DNA from: CAYJXJ01 sp964374095
Lineage (GTDB): Bacteria; Elusimicrobiota; Elusimicrobia; UBA1565; UBA9628
Direction: 5' to 3'
DNA: 51,957 bases
NCBI GenBank assembly: GCA_964374095.1
Contig: CAYJXJ010000010.1
Location: forward strand, 1-51,957
Positions within the stretch are counted from its first letter, which is position 1; each line of letters opens with the position of its first letter. Shown here piece by piece: positions 31,619-38,964 of this stretch. Position numbers and translations under genes: made by a program. Below the pieces are notes generated by a model. It saw only the letters and a list, made by a program, of their open reading frames with translations, did not search any database and had not been told where the DNA came from.

Positions 31619-33111
31619 AGACCGTCTACATCACGACGCCGATCTACTACGTCAACGCCCCGCCGCACCTCGGCCACGCCTACACCACCGTGGCGGCCGA
31701 CGCCCTCAACCGCTTCCTGCGGGGACGAGGACGAGCGACGCGGTTTTTGACCGGAACCGACGAGCATGGGGCCAAGATCGAGACCGTCGCGGCCTCGACC
31801 GGCAAGAGCCCGCGGGCCTGGGCGGACGAGGTATCCGCCTCCTTCCGCGAACTGTGGACGCACCTCGATATTCGCTACGACGACTTTATCCGGACGACCG
31901 AGCCCCGACACGAGGAAGGCGTTCAACGCGCCTTCAAGGCCATGGTCGCAACGGGGGATATCACCAAGGGGCATTACAGCGGCTACTACTGCCTTTCGTG
32001 TGAAACGTACTGGACGGAAGTCGCGGCCGCCGAAGGCGGCCGCCTATGCCCCAATGTCGAGTGTCGCAAGCCTTTGCAGCGGGTCGAAGAAGAGAGCTAT
32101 ATTTTCCACCTTTCCCGTTATCAGACTCCCCTCCTTGAACTCTACAAGGCCAATCCCCAATTCTTAAGCCCCTCCCACCGCGCCGCGGAGATTCTCCGGT
32201 TCGTCGAAGGCGGGCTCAAGGATGTCTCCGTGTCGCGGACCAAGGTTCAGTGGGGCGTCCGCGTCCCGGACGACCCTCAGCACACGGTCTACGTCTGGTT
32301 CGACGCGCTGCTCAACTACATCACCGCGGCGGGATGGGGCCGGGACTCCGAGGCCTTCGGCGCCGCGTGGCCGGCCGATGTGCATATCGTGGGAAAGGAG
32401 ATTTACCGCTTCCATGCCGTGATCTGGCCGGCCATGCTCATGGCGCTCAAGCTCGAGCTGCCCAGGAAGGTATTCGCCCACGGCTGGTGGACCTTCGGCG
32501 GCAGCAAGATGTCCAAATCCCAAGGCAACATCGCCGACCCCCGTGAGTTGACGGCTGAGTACGGGGTCGACGCTGTGCGCTACTTCATCCTGCGCGAAAT
32601 CCCCTTCGGCAACGACGGCGAGTTCTCCCGGGAAGCCCTGCGCAAGCGCTACAACGCCGACCTCGCCAACGATTTGGGCAACCTCGTCTCGCGCGTGACG
32701 CAGCTCGTCGAGAAGAACCTGGGCGGGGAGATCCCCCGCCGGCCTCCCTTGGACCCCGACTTCAAGACCGCGGCGGTCGCCCGCCGATCGGGAGACATCG
32801 CCGCCTGCATGGAGCGCCTAGCCTTCTCGGAGGCCTTGTCGATCATCTGGGCGGTCCTGACCGAACTCAACCAATACGTGGACTCCTCCGCCCCCTGGAA
32901 GCTCGCCAAGACCGACCCGGACCGCATGCGCCTGGTCCTCTTCGACCTCGTCTGGTCCCTGCGCCTGGTCACGGATTGGATTGAAGCCTTTATGCCGACC
33001 ACGGCGGCCCGGATGCGGGAACAGCTCGGAGTCCGGGCCGCCGTCGATGCCGTGCCCCAAGGCTCCGGCCGCGTGTGCAAAGGTCCGCCGCTATTCCCCC
33101 GAAAATCTTAA
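31615..33111 (+). CDS. metG: Methionyl-tRNA synthetase
   Basis: The 498-residue class I enzyme has the HIGH motif as HLGH (18-21) in PIYYVNAPPHLGHAYTT, GTDEHG, a zinc knuckle (CLSCETYW and CPNVEC, about 127-150), WFDALLNYI and KMSKS at 298-302. The anticodon-binding helical domain ends with SSAPWKLAK...MPTTAARM. The C-terminal tRNA-binding dimer domain of long MetRS is absent. It begins at GTG (GTGA overlap with holB). Confidence 0.95.
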   Translation: MKTVYITTPIYYVNAPPHLGHAYTTVAADALNRFLRGRGRATRFLTGTDEHGAKIETVAASTGKSPRAWADEVSASFRELWTHLDIRYDDFIRTTEPRHEEGVQRAFKAMVATGDITKGHYSGYYCLSCETYWTEVAAAEGGRLCPNVECRKPLQRVEEESYIFHLSRYQTPLLELYKANPQFLSPSHRAAEILRFVEGGLKDVSVSRTKVQWGVRVPDDPQHTVYVWFDALLNYITAAGWGRDSEAFGAAWPADVHIVGKEIYRFHAVIWPAMLMALKLELPRKVFAHGWWTFGGSKMSKSQGNIADPRELTAEYGVDAVRYFILREIPFGNDGEFSREALRKRYNADLANDLGNLVSRVTQLVEKNLGGEIPRRPPLDPDFKTAAVARRSGDIAACMERLAFSEALSIIWAVLTELNQYVDSSAPWKLAKTDPDRMRLVLFDLVWSLRLVTDWIEAFMPTTAARMREQLGVRAAVDAVPQGSGRVCKGPPLFPRKS

Positions 33112-33791
33112 AGGCCGCCTGCGCCGCCGTTGCCGTCGTCGCGGCGGCGCTGTTATGGGATATTGCCTCCGCCCGCCGCTCCGATCCGCCCTCCCGGCTC
33201 TTTAAGCTCGAAGACCTCGACGCCGAGCTGAAATCCCTCCCCGGGCGCAACCAAGGCCGTTTTGGAAAGCCCGGCAACCCCCTGAACCTGCTCTTCTTCG
33301 GGACCGAGGACGAGGTGCGCCGCGCGCTGTCCGGGGCGGGCTGGACGGAGATTCCGCTGTCGGTCTCGGCGAGCCTGCTCGCCGGCCTGGGCGAGCTCGC
33401 GCGCGGCCGCCGCCTCGAGCGCTTCCCCCCGATGAACCTCTACCGGCTGGGAGGCCGGGTCCAGACCATGAATTGGGTCCGGGTGGCGCGGCCCGTCGCG
33501 GAGCGGCATCACTTCCGCCTCTGGCGCACGGGCTTAAGCGACGCCCGGGGACGCGAACTCTGGTGGGGCCACGGCGACTACGACCTTTCGGTGCGTTGGT
33601 GGGACCTCTCCCACCGCCCCGACCCCGAGATCAACCGGGAGCGGGATTTCCTCGCCGGGACCCTGCGCGAACGTCTCGAGGTCGAGACCTTGCGCTGGGT
33701 GCCGCTGCCCCAGATCCCCCGCTCGGGGGCCAACGATAAGGGCTATCCTTTCAGGACCGACGGCCGGGCCCTGCTGGTCCGCCTGCGCTAG
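33075..33791 (+). CDS. LssY C-terminal-domain membrane-anchored protein
   Basis: The 238-residue protein has one N-terminal transmembrane helix (ILKAACAAVAVVAAALLWDIA) and a domain with NLLFFGTEDEVRRALSGAGW, NLYRLGGRVQTMNWVRVARPVAERHHFRLW and WWGHGDYDLSVRWWDLSHRPDPEIN. This resembles the LssY C-terminal domain seen in envelope proteins. Function unclear. It overlaps metG by 37 nt in another frame and converges with pssA (4-nt overlap of stops). Confidence 0.72.
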   Translation: MQRSAAIPPKILKAACAAVAVVAAALLWDIASARRSDPPSRLFKLEDLDAELKSLPGRNQGRFGKPGNPLNLLFFGTEDEVRRALSGAGWTEIPLSVSASLLAGLGELARGRRLERFPPMNLYRLGGRVQTMNWVRVARPVAERHHFRLWRTGLSDARGRELWWGHGDYDLSVRWWDLSHRPDPEINRERDFLAGTLRERLEVETLRWVPLPQIPRSGANDKGYPFRTDGRALLVRLR

Positions 33792-34657
33792 GGAGCGCGG
33801 CCGGGCGGCGGCGTGGCGTTTGCCACGGGAGGCGCGGCGGCCGGACGGGCCTCCCGCCCGAGCAGGGCCCGTCCCAGGGTGAGCATCGGGCCCGAGATGA
33901 CGTAGAGGAGCCCGCCCATGAACAGCGTGGTCTGGGGGTAGACGACGAAGAGCAGCCCCCCCAGCGCGAAAACCAGCAGCTTGCCGACGGTCCGGGAGGG
34001 CAGGACGCCGGCCCGAGCGCCGTTGCCGTTGAACTCCTCGCGATCCCAGAGTTTCGCTCTCTTGAACGCCGGGTAGGGGACCGTCGAGACCATCAAGAAG
34101 GCCAGCGCGACCACCATCAGGGGGGTGAGCCCGTAGAGCATGGGCACCTGGTCCATGACGATGCGCCAGGTGTGCGCGGGCCGCCCCTCCTCGACGATCT
34201 CGTAGAGCAGGACGAAGGAGGCCAGGAACCCCGCGCCGGCCGGGATGGGCAGGCCCGTGAAGTGGGTCTTGCTGCCTCCGGTCTCGTGGGCCATGGCGTT
34301 GAAGCGGGCGAGCCGGAGGCCCCCGCACATAGCGAAGAGGAACGCCATGGGGTAGCCCCACGCGCCGTAATCCTTCAGGATGAAGGCGTACATCATGTGC
34401 GCCGGGGCGATGCCGAAGGTCAGAAAATCGGCGAGAGAGTCGAACTCCACGCCGAAAGTCGACTCGCCGTGGACGAGCCGCGCGACGCGGCCGTCGAGCA
34501 TGTCGAAGACGATCCCCAGCACGATGGCCGTCGCGGCCGCATTGAACTCCCCCCGGTGCGCGGCGAGGAGCGCGTAAAACCCGCAGGCCATGTTGCCGAG
34601 CGTCAACAAGGACGGCGCCAGGACTTGGCCGCCCCGCTTGAGGGTCAGCTTGTCCAT
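33788..34657 (-). CDS. pssA: CDP-diacylglycerol--serine O-phosphatidyltransferase
   Basis: The 289-residue membrane enzyme makes phosphatidylserine from CDP-diacylglycerol and serine. The CDP-alcohol phosphatidyltransferase motif is clear: DMLDGRVARLVHGESTFGVEFDSLADF (D-G-x2-A-R-x8-G-x3-D-x3-D). Several transmembrane helices follow, and a Pro/Ala-rich tail ends the protein. Start MDKLTLKRGG at 34657 lies inside psd (13-nt overlap), so the two steps of PE synthesis are coupled. Confidence 0.93.
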   Translation of the reverse strand: MDKLTLKRGGQVLAPSLLTLGNMACGFYALLAAHRGEFNAAATAIVLGIVFDMLDGRVARLVHGESTFGVEFDSLADFLTFGIAPAHMMYAFILKDYGAWGYPMAFLFAMCGGLRLARFNAMAHETGGSKTHFTGLPIPAGAGFLASFVLLYEIVEEGRPAHTWRIVMDQVPMLYGLTPLMVVALAFLMVSTVPYPAFKRAKLWDREEFNGNGARAGVLPSRTVGKLLVFALGGLLFVVYPQTTLFMGGLLYVISGPMLTLGRALLGREARPAAAPPVANATPPPGRAP

Positions 34658-35289
34658 GCGCCGATCGGGGTGATCCCCCCCGTCACCTTCTGCCCGGGCT
34701 TGACGATGCAGCGGACCGATGCCGGGAGGTGCACGGCCACCTGCGAGCCGAAATGGATGACGCCGTAGCGCTGGCCGGCCTCCAAACGGTCTCCCGCCGC
34801 CACCCAGCAATCGATCTTGCGGGCCACCCAGCCGGCGATTTGCTCGATCAGCAGCGGCTCGCGGCCCCCTGGGGGCCGCAGCCGCAAGATCGTGCGGGTA
34901 TTATGGCGCGCCTCGTCCTCCATCGCCATTCTGTAGGCCCCAGGATGATGCCGGACCCACTCCACCGTGCCGGCGCAAGGGGAGCGTTGTACATGGACAT
35001 TGAAAACAGAAAGGAAGATGCGGAGCGTCACTATGTCGCCGGGGCCTTCACGCGCGACGGTGAGGACCCTGCCATCACCCGGGGAGTAGAGCGTGTTCGG
35101 GTCCATGGGCTTGGGCCGCTCGGGATCCCTGAAGAAGTAGGCGCACGCCCCGGCGAAGGCCATCCCGGCGGCCGCCAAGGCGATCCCCGGCAGGCCGCCG
35201 CGCCGCGTCAAAGCCCCGCCGGCCGTCGCGGCGGCCAGACCAAGGGCGACATAACGGCGGCCGGGGGGGGCGATTTTAAACGGCTTCAT
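34645..35289 (-). CDS. psd: Phosphatidylserine decarboxylase, short form
   Basis: The 214-residue proenzyme makes phosphatidylethanolamine. Seen are an N-terminal hydrophobic region (about 12-55), FFRDPERPKP, SPGDGRVL, FLSVFNVHVQRSP and VIHFGSQVAVHLP. Cleavage before the Ser of FGS should create the pyruvoyl group, as in the short PSD (psd-A) family. The start MKPFKIAPP is preferred to an upstream ATG at 35319 that would run through the hairpin repeat. Confidence 0.93.
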   Translation of the reverse strand: MKPFKIAPPGRRYVALGLAAATAGGALTRRGGLPGIALAAAGMAFAGACAYFFRDPERPKPMDPNTLYSPGDGRVLTVAREGPGDIVTLRIFLSVFNVHVQRSPCAGTVEWVRHHPGAYRMAMEDEARHNTRTILRLRPPGGREPLLIEQIAGWVARKIDCWVAAGDRLEAGQRYGVIHFGSQVAVHLPASVRCIVKPGQKVTGGITPIGAWTS

Positions 35290-35290
35290 A

Positions 35291-35352
35291 AAAGAACGGC
35301 TATTGGCCCCCCCTAACAACTATCGGCCTCCCCCCGTAGGGGGGAGGCCTCA
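35291..35352 (+). repeat. Hairpin element, copy 2 (beside psd)
   Basis: AAGAACGG, then TTGGCCCCCCC, TAACAACTATCGG, stem GCCTCCCCCC with GGGGGGAGGC, and CTCA. It is in the opposite direction to psd and the tRNA on either side. Stem changes are compensatory relative to the glgC copy (GCG to CTC and matching GAG). Confidence 0.72.
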
Positions 35353-35356
35353 GGGA

Positions 35357-35440
35357 TGGCCACGGAGGGATTCGAACCCACACGGCCTTGCGGCCAGGGG
35401 ATTTTAAGTCCCCAGTGTCTGCCAGTTCCACCACGCGGCC
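35357..35440 (-). tRNA. tRNA-Leu (anticodon UAA)
   Basis: All arms pair: acceptor GGCCGCG with CGTGGCC, discriminator A, a Leu-type D arm, anticodon stem GGGGA/TCCCC with loop CTTAAAA (UAA), a long variable arm (TGGCCGCAAGGCCG) and T loop GTTCGAATCC. No CCA is encoded. Confidence 0.93.
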
Positions 35441-35442
35441 TC

Positions 35443-35907
35443 TCAATGCTGCAACTCCATGGACGATTGGAACTTGCGCCGCGCCACCATCTTGCGCATT
35501 TCCTCGGCGAACGTCGGGTTCTCCCGAATCACGAACTCGAAGTCTACCGCGGCCAAAACGAAGAGCTTGGCGGCGGCCGCGCAAAGCACACTGGCGCTGC
35601 GGCGCCCCTTTGCGATCAGGGCCATCTCGCCGAAGAAGTCCCCGGGGCGAAGCTCCGCGACGGAGTTCTCCTTGCCCAAAAGCCATTTGCGCATCCGAAC
35701 CTCGAGACGCCCCTCCTGGACCACGTAAAAGGCGTCTCCCGGCTGACCTTGGCGGAACACCGCCTCCCCCGGGTCGAATGCGTAGAGCATGACGAACGGC
35801 AAGACCTGGTCCAACTGCGCCACCGTGAGGGGCCTGAAGAACTCCACGCCCCGCAGGGCGCGCGCCAATTGGGCGAGCTGCTCCGGACCCATCGGGAGGC
35901 GTTTCAT
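35443..35907 (-). CDS. Cyclic nucleotide-binding domain protein
   Basis: The 154-residue protein has the cNMP-binding beta-barrel: FFRPLTVAQLDQVLPFVMLYAFDPGEAVFRQGQPGDAFYVVQEGRLEV and a phosphate-binding cassette near RPGDFFGEMALIAKGRRSASVLC. There is no C-terminal helix-turn-helix, so it is not a CRP regulator; it ends in a short helical tail. It may sense cAMP, c-di-GMP or another ligand and control a partner. Start MKRLPMGPEQ at 35907. It ends 3 nt before the tRNA-Leu. Confidence 0.85.
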   Translation of the reverse strand: MKRLPMGPEQLAQLARALRGVEFFRPLTVAQLDQVLPFVMLYAFDPGEAVFRQGQPGDAFYVVQEGRLEVRMRKWLLGKENSVAELRPGDFFGEMALIAKGRRSASVLCAAAAKLFVLAAVDFEFVIRENPTFAEEMRKMVARRKFQSSMELQH

Positions 35908-35911
35908 CCCA

Positions 35912-36112
35912 TCAGCCCCTTCCGGCCGGGCCATCGAGCGAGAGGGCCTTGCGCCGGGACAGAAAGTACCAGGCCGCGCCGCAAACGATGAATCCCCCCC
36001 AGGTCGGCCAGGAGCGCGCGCCCCATAGGAACCGGCCCAACTGGACCAGGGCAACGGCCAAGAACACCCATCTGAGGAGAAAGAGGCTCCGCCACACCCG
36101 CCATGATACCAA
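35912..36112 (-). CDS. Small two-helix membrane protein
   Basis: The 66-residue frame has two hydrophobic stretches (about 8-28 and 38-52: LFLLRWVFLAVALVQLG and GFIVCGAAWYFLS) and a basic loop. It ends 4 nt before the cyclic-nucleotide-binding gene, so the two are probably co-expressed. A TGGTATCAT extended -10 overlaps the first codons, so a GTG about 15 nt downstream of the ATG could be the real, leaderless start. No family recognised. Confidence 0.45.
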   Translation of the reverse strand: MVSWRVWRSLFLLRWVFLAVALVQLGRFLWGARSWPTWGGFIVCGAAWYFLSRRKALSLDGPAGRG

Positions 36113-36258
36113 ATGCGTCCCGTTCTAATCATGACGGGAAGGGGCCGCAAAAACGGCCCGCGCTTGCAGCGCGTGGAGGCACAGGCACCCACGGGCCAAA
36201 GGGCCTATGCGGAAAATAGGACTTGCGGGCAAGAAAATTTGCTATGCTCCAAAAGCCG

Positions 36259-36280
36259 GCGCCGGGCTGTCGCCCGGCGC
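36259..36280 (+). other. Leader hairpin before the subtilase gene
   Basis: GCGCCGGGC, loop TGTC, GCCCGGCGC: a perfect 9-bp stem. A GGGGAGGG SD-like sequence then precedes the ATG at 36300. Confidence 0.5.
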
Positions 36281-36299
36281 GGCGGGGAGGGTGGAACTG

Positions 36300-37565
36300 A
36301 TGAAAGGGTTATGGTTGGCCGTGATGCTTTTGACGGGGTCCGCCGCCGAGTTGTCGGCCAAAGCGACGGCTCAGGGCGCCGCGGATCGTCTCATCGTCAT
36401 GTATCAGGAAGGCGTGGACGCCGGCGAGCAGCGCCTCATCGCCGAGAGCCAGGGTCTCAGCGTCATCGATGCGATCCCGGAGCTGCGCATGCTTCTTGTT
36501 CAAGCCTCCGCCGGCGCGTCTCAGCCCGCGAAGGTGCGGCTCTTGTCGCATCCCCGCGTCCTGCGGGTCGAGCCCGACATCTGGCGCAAGTGGATCGAGG
36601 AAGCGCCCGCGTCCTTCGCGCAGCGGCCGCTGCCCTCGCTGGATGCGGTCATGGAGCGGCTGCCCAAGCTCGAGGGAATCGGGAGCGGCTCTGTCAATCC
36701 CGCCTCCGAGGAGATTCCTTGGGGCGTCCGGCGCCACAACGCCCCGGCCGCCTGGGCGACCAACCAGGGCTCCGGCGTCAAGGTCGCGGTCATCGACACC
36801 GGCATCGATCCGACGCATCCCGATCTCGCGGGACGGGTCGCCGGGGGCGTCAACACGGTGGAAAAGGACAAGCCCTGGGCTGACGACCATTTCCACGGCA
36901 CGCATGTGGCCGGCACCATCGCCGCGGCCATGGACGACGCCAAAGTGGTCGGCATCGCGCCCCAGGCCACGCTCTACGCGGTCAAGGTGCTTACTAAGGA
37001 AGGCTCCGGGAACCTCTTCTCGATCATGCAGGGCGTCATGTGGACCGCCCAGAACGGCATCCAGGTCGCCAACATGAGCCTCGGGGCCCCGCAGGAGATT
37101 CCGTTCCTTCAGTACGCCCTGCAAATGGCCCGCAACGCCGGGGTGACCATCGTCGCCGCGGCGGGCAATGACGGCAAGGCGGTCAACTGGCCCGCGGCCT
37201 ATCCGGAGACGATCGCGGTCTCGGCGCTCTGCCCGCCGGGAGTGGCCAATGCCAAGCTCTGCCCCACGCCCCAGGAGGGCATTGCGACCTTCTCCAGCCG
37301 CGGCCCCGAAGTCGACTTCATCGCCGCGGGGGTGCTGGTCCCCTCGACGGTGCCGCTATGGCATGACGCCGGCGGCGTCAAGGCCTATTCGGGAACGTCG
37401 ATGGCCTGCCCGCACGTTTCGGGCCTGGCGGCCTTGGCCGTGGCCAAGGGCGCCCAAGGCGCCGACGCCGTCGCCGCGGCTCTCAAGGCCGCGGCGCAGC
37501 CCCTCTTCGGGCTGACGCCGTCGGAACAGGGTTCGGGGGTCATCAACGCGGCGATGCTGCGGTAG
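36300..37565 (+). CDS. Secreted subtilisin-like serine protease (S8)
   Basis: The 421-residue preproenzyme has a signal peptide (MKGLWLAVMLLTGSAAELSAKA), an I9-type propeptide (about 28-95: RLIVMYQEGVDAGEQRLIAESQGL..HPRVLRVEPD) and the peptidase domain with catalytic D166 (VAVIDTGIDPTHPDL), H199 (HGTHVAGT), oxyanion N290 (AAGND) and S367 (GTSMACPH). Its size and layout fit exported fervidolysin-like enzymes. The start at 36300 is chosen for its SD sequence; an upstream frame start lacks a signal peptide. It ends before a two-way terminator. Confidence 0.93.
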   Translation: MKGLWLAVMLLTGSAAELSAKATAQGAADRLIVMYQEGVDAGEQRLIAESQGLSVIDAIPELRMLLVQASAGASQPAKVRLLSHPRVLRVEPDIWRKWIEEAPASFAQRPLPSLDAVMERLPKLEGIGSGSVNPASEEIPWGVRRHNAPAAWATNQGSGVKVAVIDTGIDPTHPDLAGRVAGGVNTVEKDKPWADDHFHGTHVAGTIAAAMDDAKVVGIAPQATLYAVKVLTKEGSGNLFSIMQGVMWTAQNGIQVANMSLGAPQEIPFLQYALQMARNAGVTIVAAAGNDGKAVNWPAAYPETIAVSALCPPGVANAKLCPTPQEGIATFSSRGPEVDFIAAGVLVPSTVPLWHDAGGVKAYSGTSMACPHVSGLAALAVAKGAQGADAVAAALKAAAQPLFGLTPSEQGSGVINAAMLR

Positions 37566-37581
37566 GTAGAAATTCCGGCTG

Positions 37582-37643
37582 AAAAGACCGGTCCTCACCA
37601 CCTTCTGGTTTAAGCCGGTTGGCGGGCGGGGACCGGTTCTTTT
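37582..37643. terminator. Bidirectional terminator between convergent genes
   Basis: AAAAGACCGGTCC and GGACCGGTTCTTTTT can pair across a 35-nt loop. A-tract and T-tract flank the stem, so it can end both the subtilase and the minus-strand gene at 37649. Confidence 0.6.
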
Positions 37644-37648
37644 TGGGA

Positions 37649-37963
37649 TCAGGGCTGGGGAGCTTCCGGGTCTCCCGCGGACTTGTCCTCCGGGGGAGGC
37701 GCTTCGGTCTCGGCCTTCTTTCGTTTCTTCTTCGGCGGCTGGACCGGCTTGCCGTCCGGGCCGTACTTGTAGATGGGGCTCTCGTTGGGCACGATGGCGA
37801 AATATTTAGACTTCTTGTATTTGTCCCCCAAGGCTTTCTTCTTGGACTTGGCCTTGGCCGGCGCGGCGGCCGCCGGAGCCGCTTCCTGCGCGCTCCCGAG
37901 GCAGGTCAAACCCGCGAACAGGACGGCGAGCACGCCCACGCCTACGGGGCCCCAGCGGTTCAC
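37649..37963 (-). CDS. Small secreted lysine/proline-rich protein
   Basis: The 104-residue product starts at GTG 37963 with a signal peptide (VGVGVLAVLFAGLTCLGSAQ; a Cys lies near the cleavage region, so a lipoprotein is possible). The mature part is low in complexity: Ala/Lys-rich, KYKKSKYFAIVPNESPIYKYGPDGKPV, then KKKRKK and an acidic Pro-rich tail. No catalytic motif. Its consensus promoter (37970-37998) ends 6 nt before the GTG, so the mRNA should be leaderless. Confidence 0.65.
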   Translation of the reverse strand: MNRWGPVGVGVLAVLFAGLTCLGSAQEAAPAAAAPAKAKSKKKALGDKYKKSKYFAIVPNESPIYKYGPDGKPVQPPKKKRKKAETEAPPPEDKSAGDPEAPQP

Positions 37964-38003
37964 GCCGATAGTATAGTCCCCTTCCCTCCCATTTTCAAGC
38001 CGG
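37951..38003 (-). repeat. Promoter repeat, copy A
   Basis: This about 53-nt block covers the start and promoter of the gene at 37649-37963. It matches 38668-38721 at about nine of ten positions. The two copies flank the AbrB/RelE pair as direct repeats. Confidence 0.85.
37970..37998 (-). promoter_or_regulatory. Consensus promoter, leaderless start
   Basis: TTGAAA, 17 nt, TATACT, then 6 nt and the GTG at 37963 on the minus strand. Confidence 0.7.
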
Positions 38004-38038
38004 CCTGTCGAGGCCCGGTCAGCCCCGCGCTCGCTGTA

Positions 38039-38067
38039 TTGACAAATTCATGAAATCATGTTATCAT
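38039..38067 (+). promoter_or_regulatory. Promoter of the AbrB/RelE toxin-antitoxin pair
   Basis: TTGACA, 17 nt, TATCAT, ending 6 nt before the ATG at 38074. The spacer and -10 hold CATGAAATCATG and ATTCATG repeats, likely the AbrB-type operator. Confidence 0.7.
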
Positions 38068-38073
38068 ATATTC

Positions 38074-38343
38074 ATGTTAAGGAGACTCGGGCGCAGCTAC
38101 CAGATCGCCATACCCAAGAATGTGGTCGCCGAACTGGGGCTCGCCGTCAACGACTACCTGGACGTCCGATTGGAAAGCGGAAAGATCGTGCTGGAACCCC
38201 AAGCGCTGGTTCCTCGGGACCAGGCCTATTTTTTCACCCGAGATTGGCAGGAGGATGAGAAGAAGGCCTCCCAGGACATCCGCAAGGGACGCGTCACCAA
38301 GACCCGAAGCGTAGAGGCGCTGATCGACAAACTGGACGCCTGA
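38074..38343 (+). CDS. AbrB/SpoVT-type antitoxin
   Basis: The 89-residue protein starts MLRRLGRSYQIAIPKNVVAELGLAVNDYLDVRLESGKIVLEP, the swapped-hairpin AbrB DNA-binding fold. The rest (FTRDWQEDEKKASQDIRKGRV...VEALIDKLD) is the toxin-binding tail. An upstream ATG at 38050 lies inside the promoter, so 38074 is the start. It abuts the toxin gene, which starts directly after its stop. Confidence 0.9.
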   Translation: MLRRLGRSYQIAIPKNVVAELGLAVNDYLDVRLESGKIVLEPQALVPRDQAYFFTRDWQEDEKKASQDIRKGRVTKTRSVEALIDKLDA

Positions 38344-38601
38344 GTGCGAATGGAGGCCTCCGACACCTTCATCAGGCTTTACCGCCGGCTTCCCAGAGAT
38401 ATCCAGGATCGGGTCAAGAAGGCTCTCAGACTGTTCGCGGAGGACCCGCCGCACCCCTCCTTGCAGCATAAGCGGATGGCCGGGCGCGGCGACAGCTACG
38501 AACTCCGCGTTTCCCAATCCTATCGGATCACTTACCAGCGGATCGCCGACACCGCTTACCTAAGAAAGGTCGGGACCCACGATTTCCTGAAGCGGCCGTA
38601 G
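38344..38601 (+). CDS. RelE/ParE-family toxin
   Basis: The 85-residue protein (GTG, or ATG 38350) has the RelE fold pattern: DTFIRLYRRLPRDIQDRVKKALRLFAEDP, LQHKRMAGRGDSYELRVSQSYRITYQRIADTAYLRKVGTHDFLKRP. The Arg/Tyr/His set near the C-terminus suits an mRNA interferase. It is intact, unlike the RelE at 19989. Confidence 0.9.
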   Translation: MRMEASDTFIRLYRRLPRDIQDRVKKALRLFAEDPPHPSLQHKRMAGRGDSYELRVSQSYRITYQRIADTAYLRKVGTHDFLKRP

Positions 38602-38964
38602 CGCCAGCCGCCGCTTCCCGGCGCCGGGAGTCAAGCCCCGCCCGGCTCGCGGCTACGCAAGGCTCGACCCAGCCGGTTCACGGCGAAAGTATAGCCCCCC
38701 TCCCTCCAATTTTCAAGCCGGTTGGACTCCCGGGATCCGGAATGAATGCACGCAGGGGGCGGCAGTCTTTGCTAGCAAATGCCTATGCCGTTCTGGGCCC
38801 CCGGGGCTGTCTGGACGGGCTGACTCAAATTCAACGGGATTCGCCGTTCTAAGCGGTCGCGCGGGTGCTTGAGGGTGCCATGCATGTAAACTTCGCCGGC
38901 GAAGCCTTTCCACGGTGAAGGGCCGCAGGGCGCTACTCCCACAGTGGGAGTTGGTCGTCATGGG
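38602..38964. other. Non-coding stretch with promoter repeat B and two palindromes
   Basis: The stretch holds the second promoter copy (38668-38721), a perfect 14-nt palindrome CTTCGCCGGCGAAG at 38891-38904, and a short hairpin ACTCCCAC/GTGGGAGT at 38935-38951 just downstream of the minus-strand gene's stop. The hairpin has no T-tract. I see no gene. Confidence 0.6.
38668..38721 (-). repeat. Promoter repeat, copy B
   Basis: On the minus strand it holds TTGAAA, 17 nt, TATACT, 6 nt, GTG, as in copy A. The GTG opens a 16-codon frame (MNRLGRALRSREPGGA) that then stops. Confidence 0.8.

Noticed and set aside
35291..35352. Hairpin copy 2 as a terminator for psd or the tRNA
   Set aside because: There is no T-tract on either strand, and the element recurs upstream of two start codons, so a terminator reading is not favoured.
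38050..38076. ATG 38050 as start of the AbrB antitoxin
   Set aside because: It lies inside the TTGACA-17-TATCAT promoter, and family members start at the equivalent of MLRRLGRSYQ (38074).
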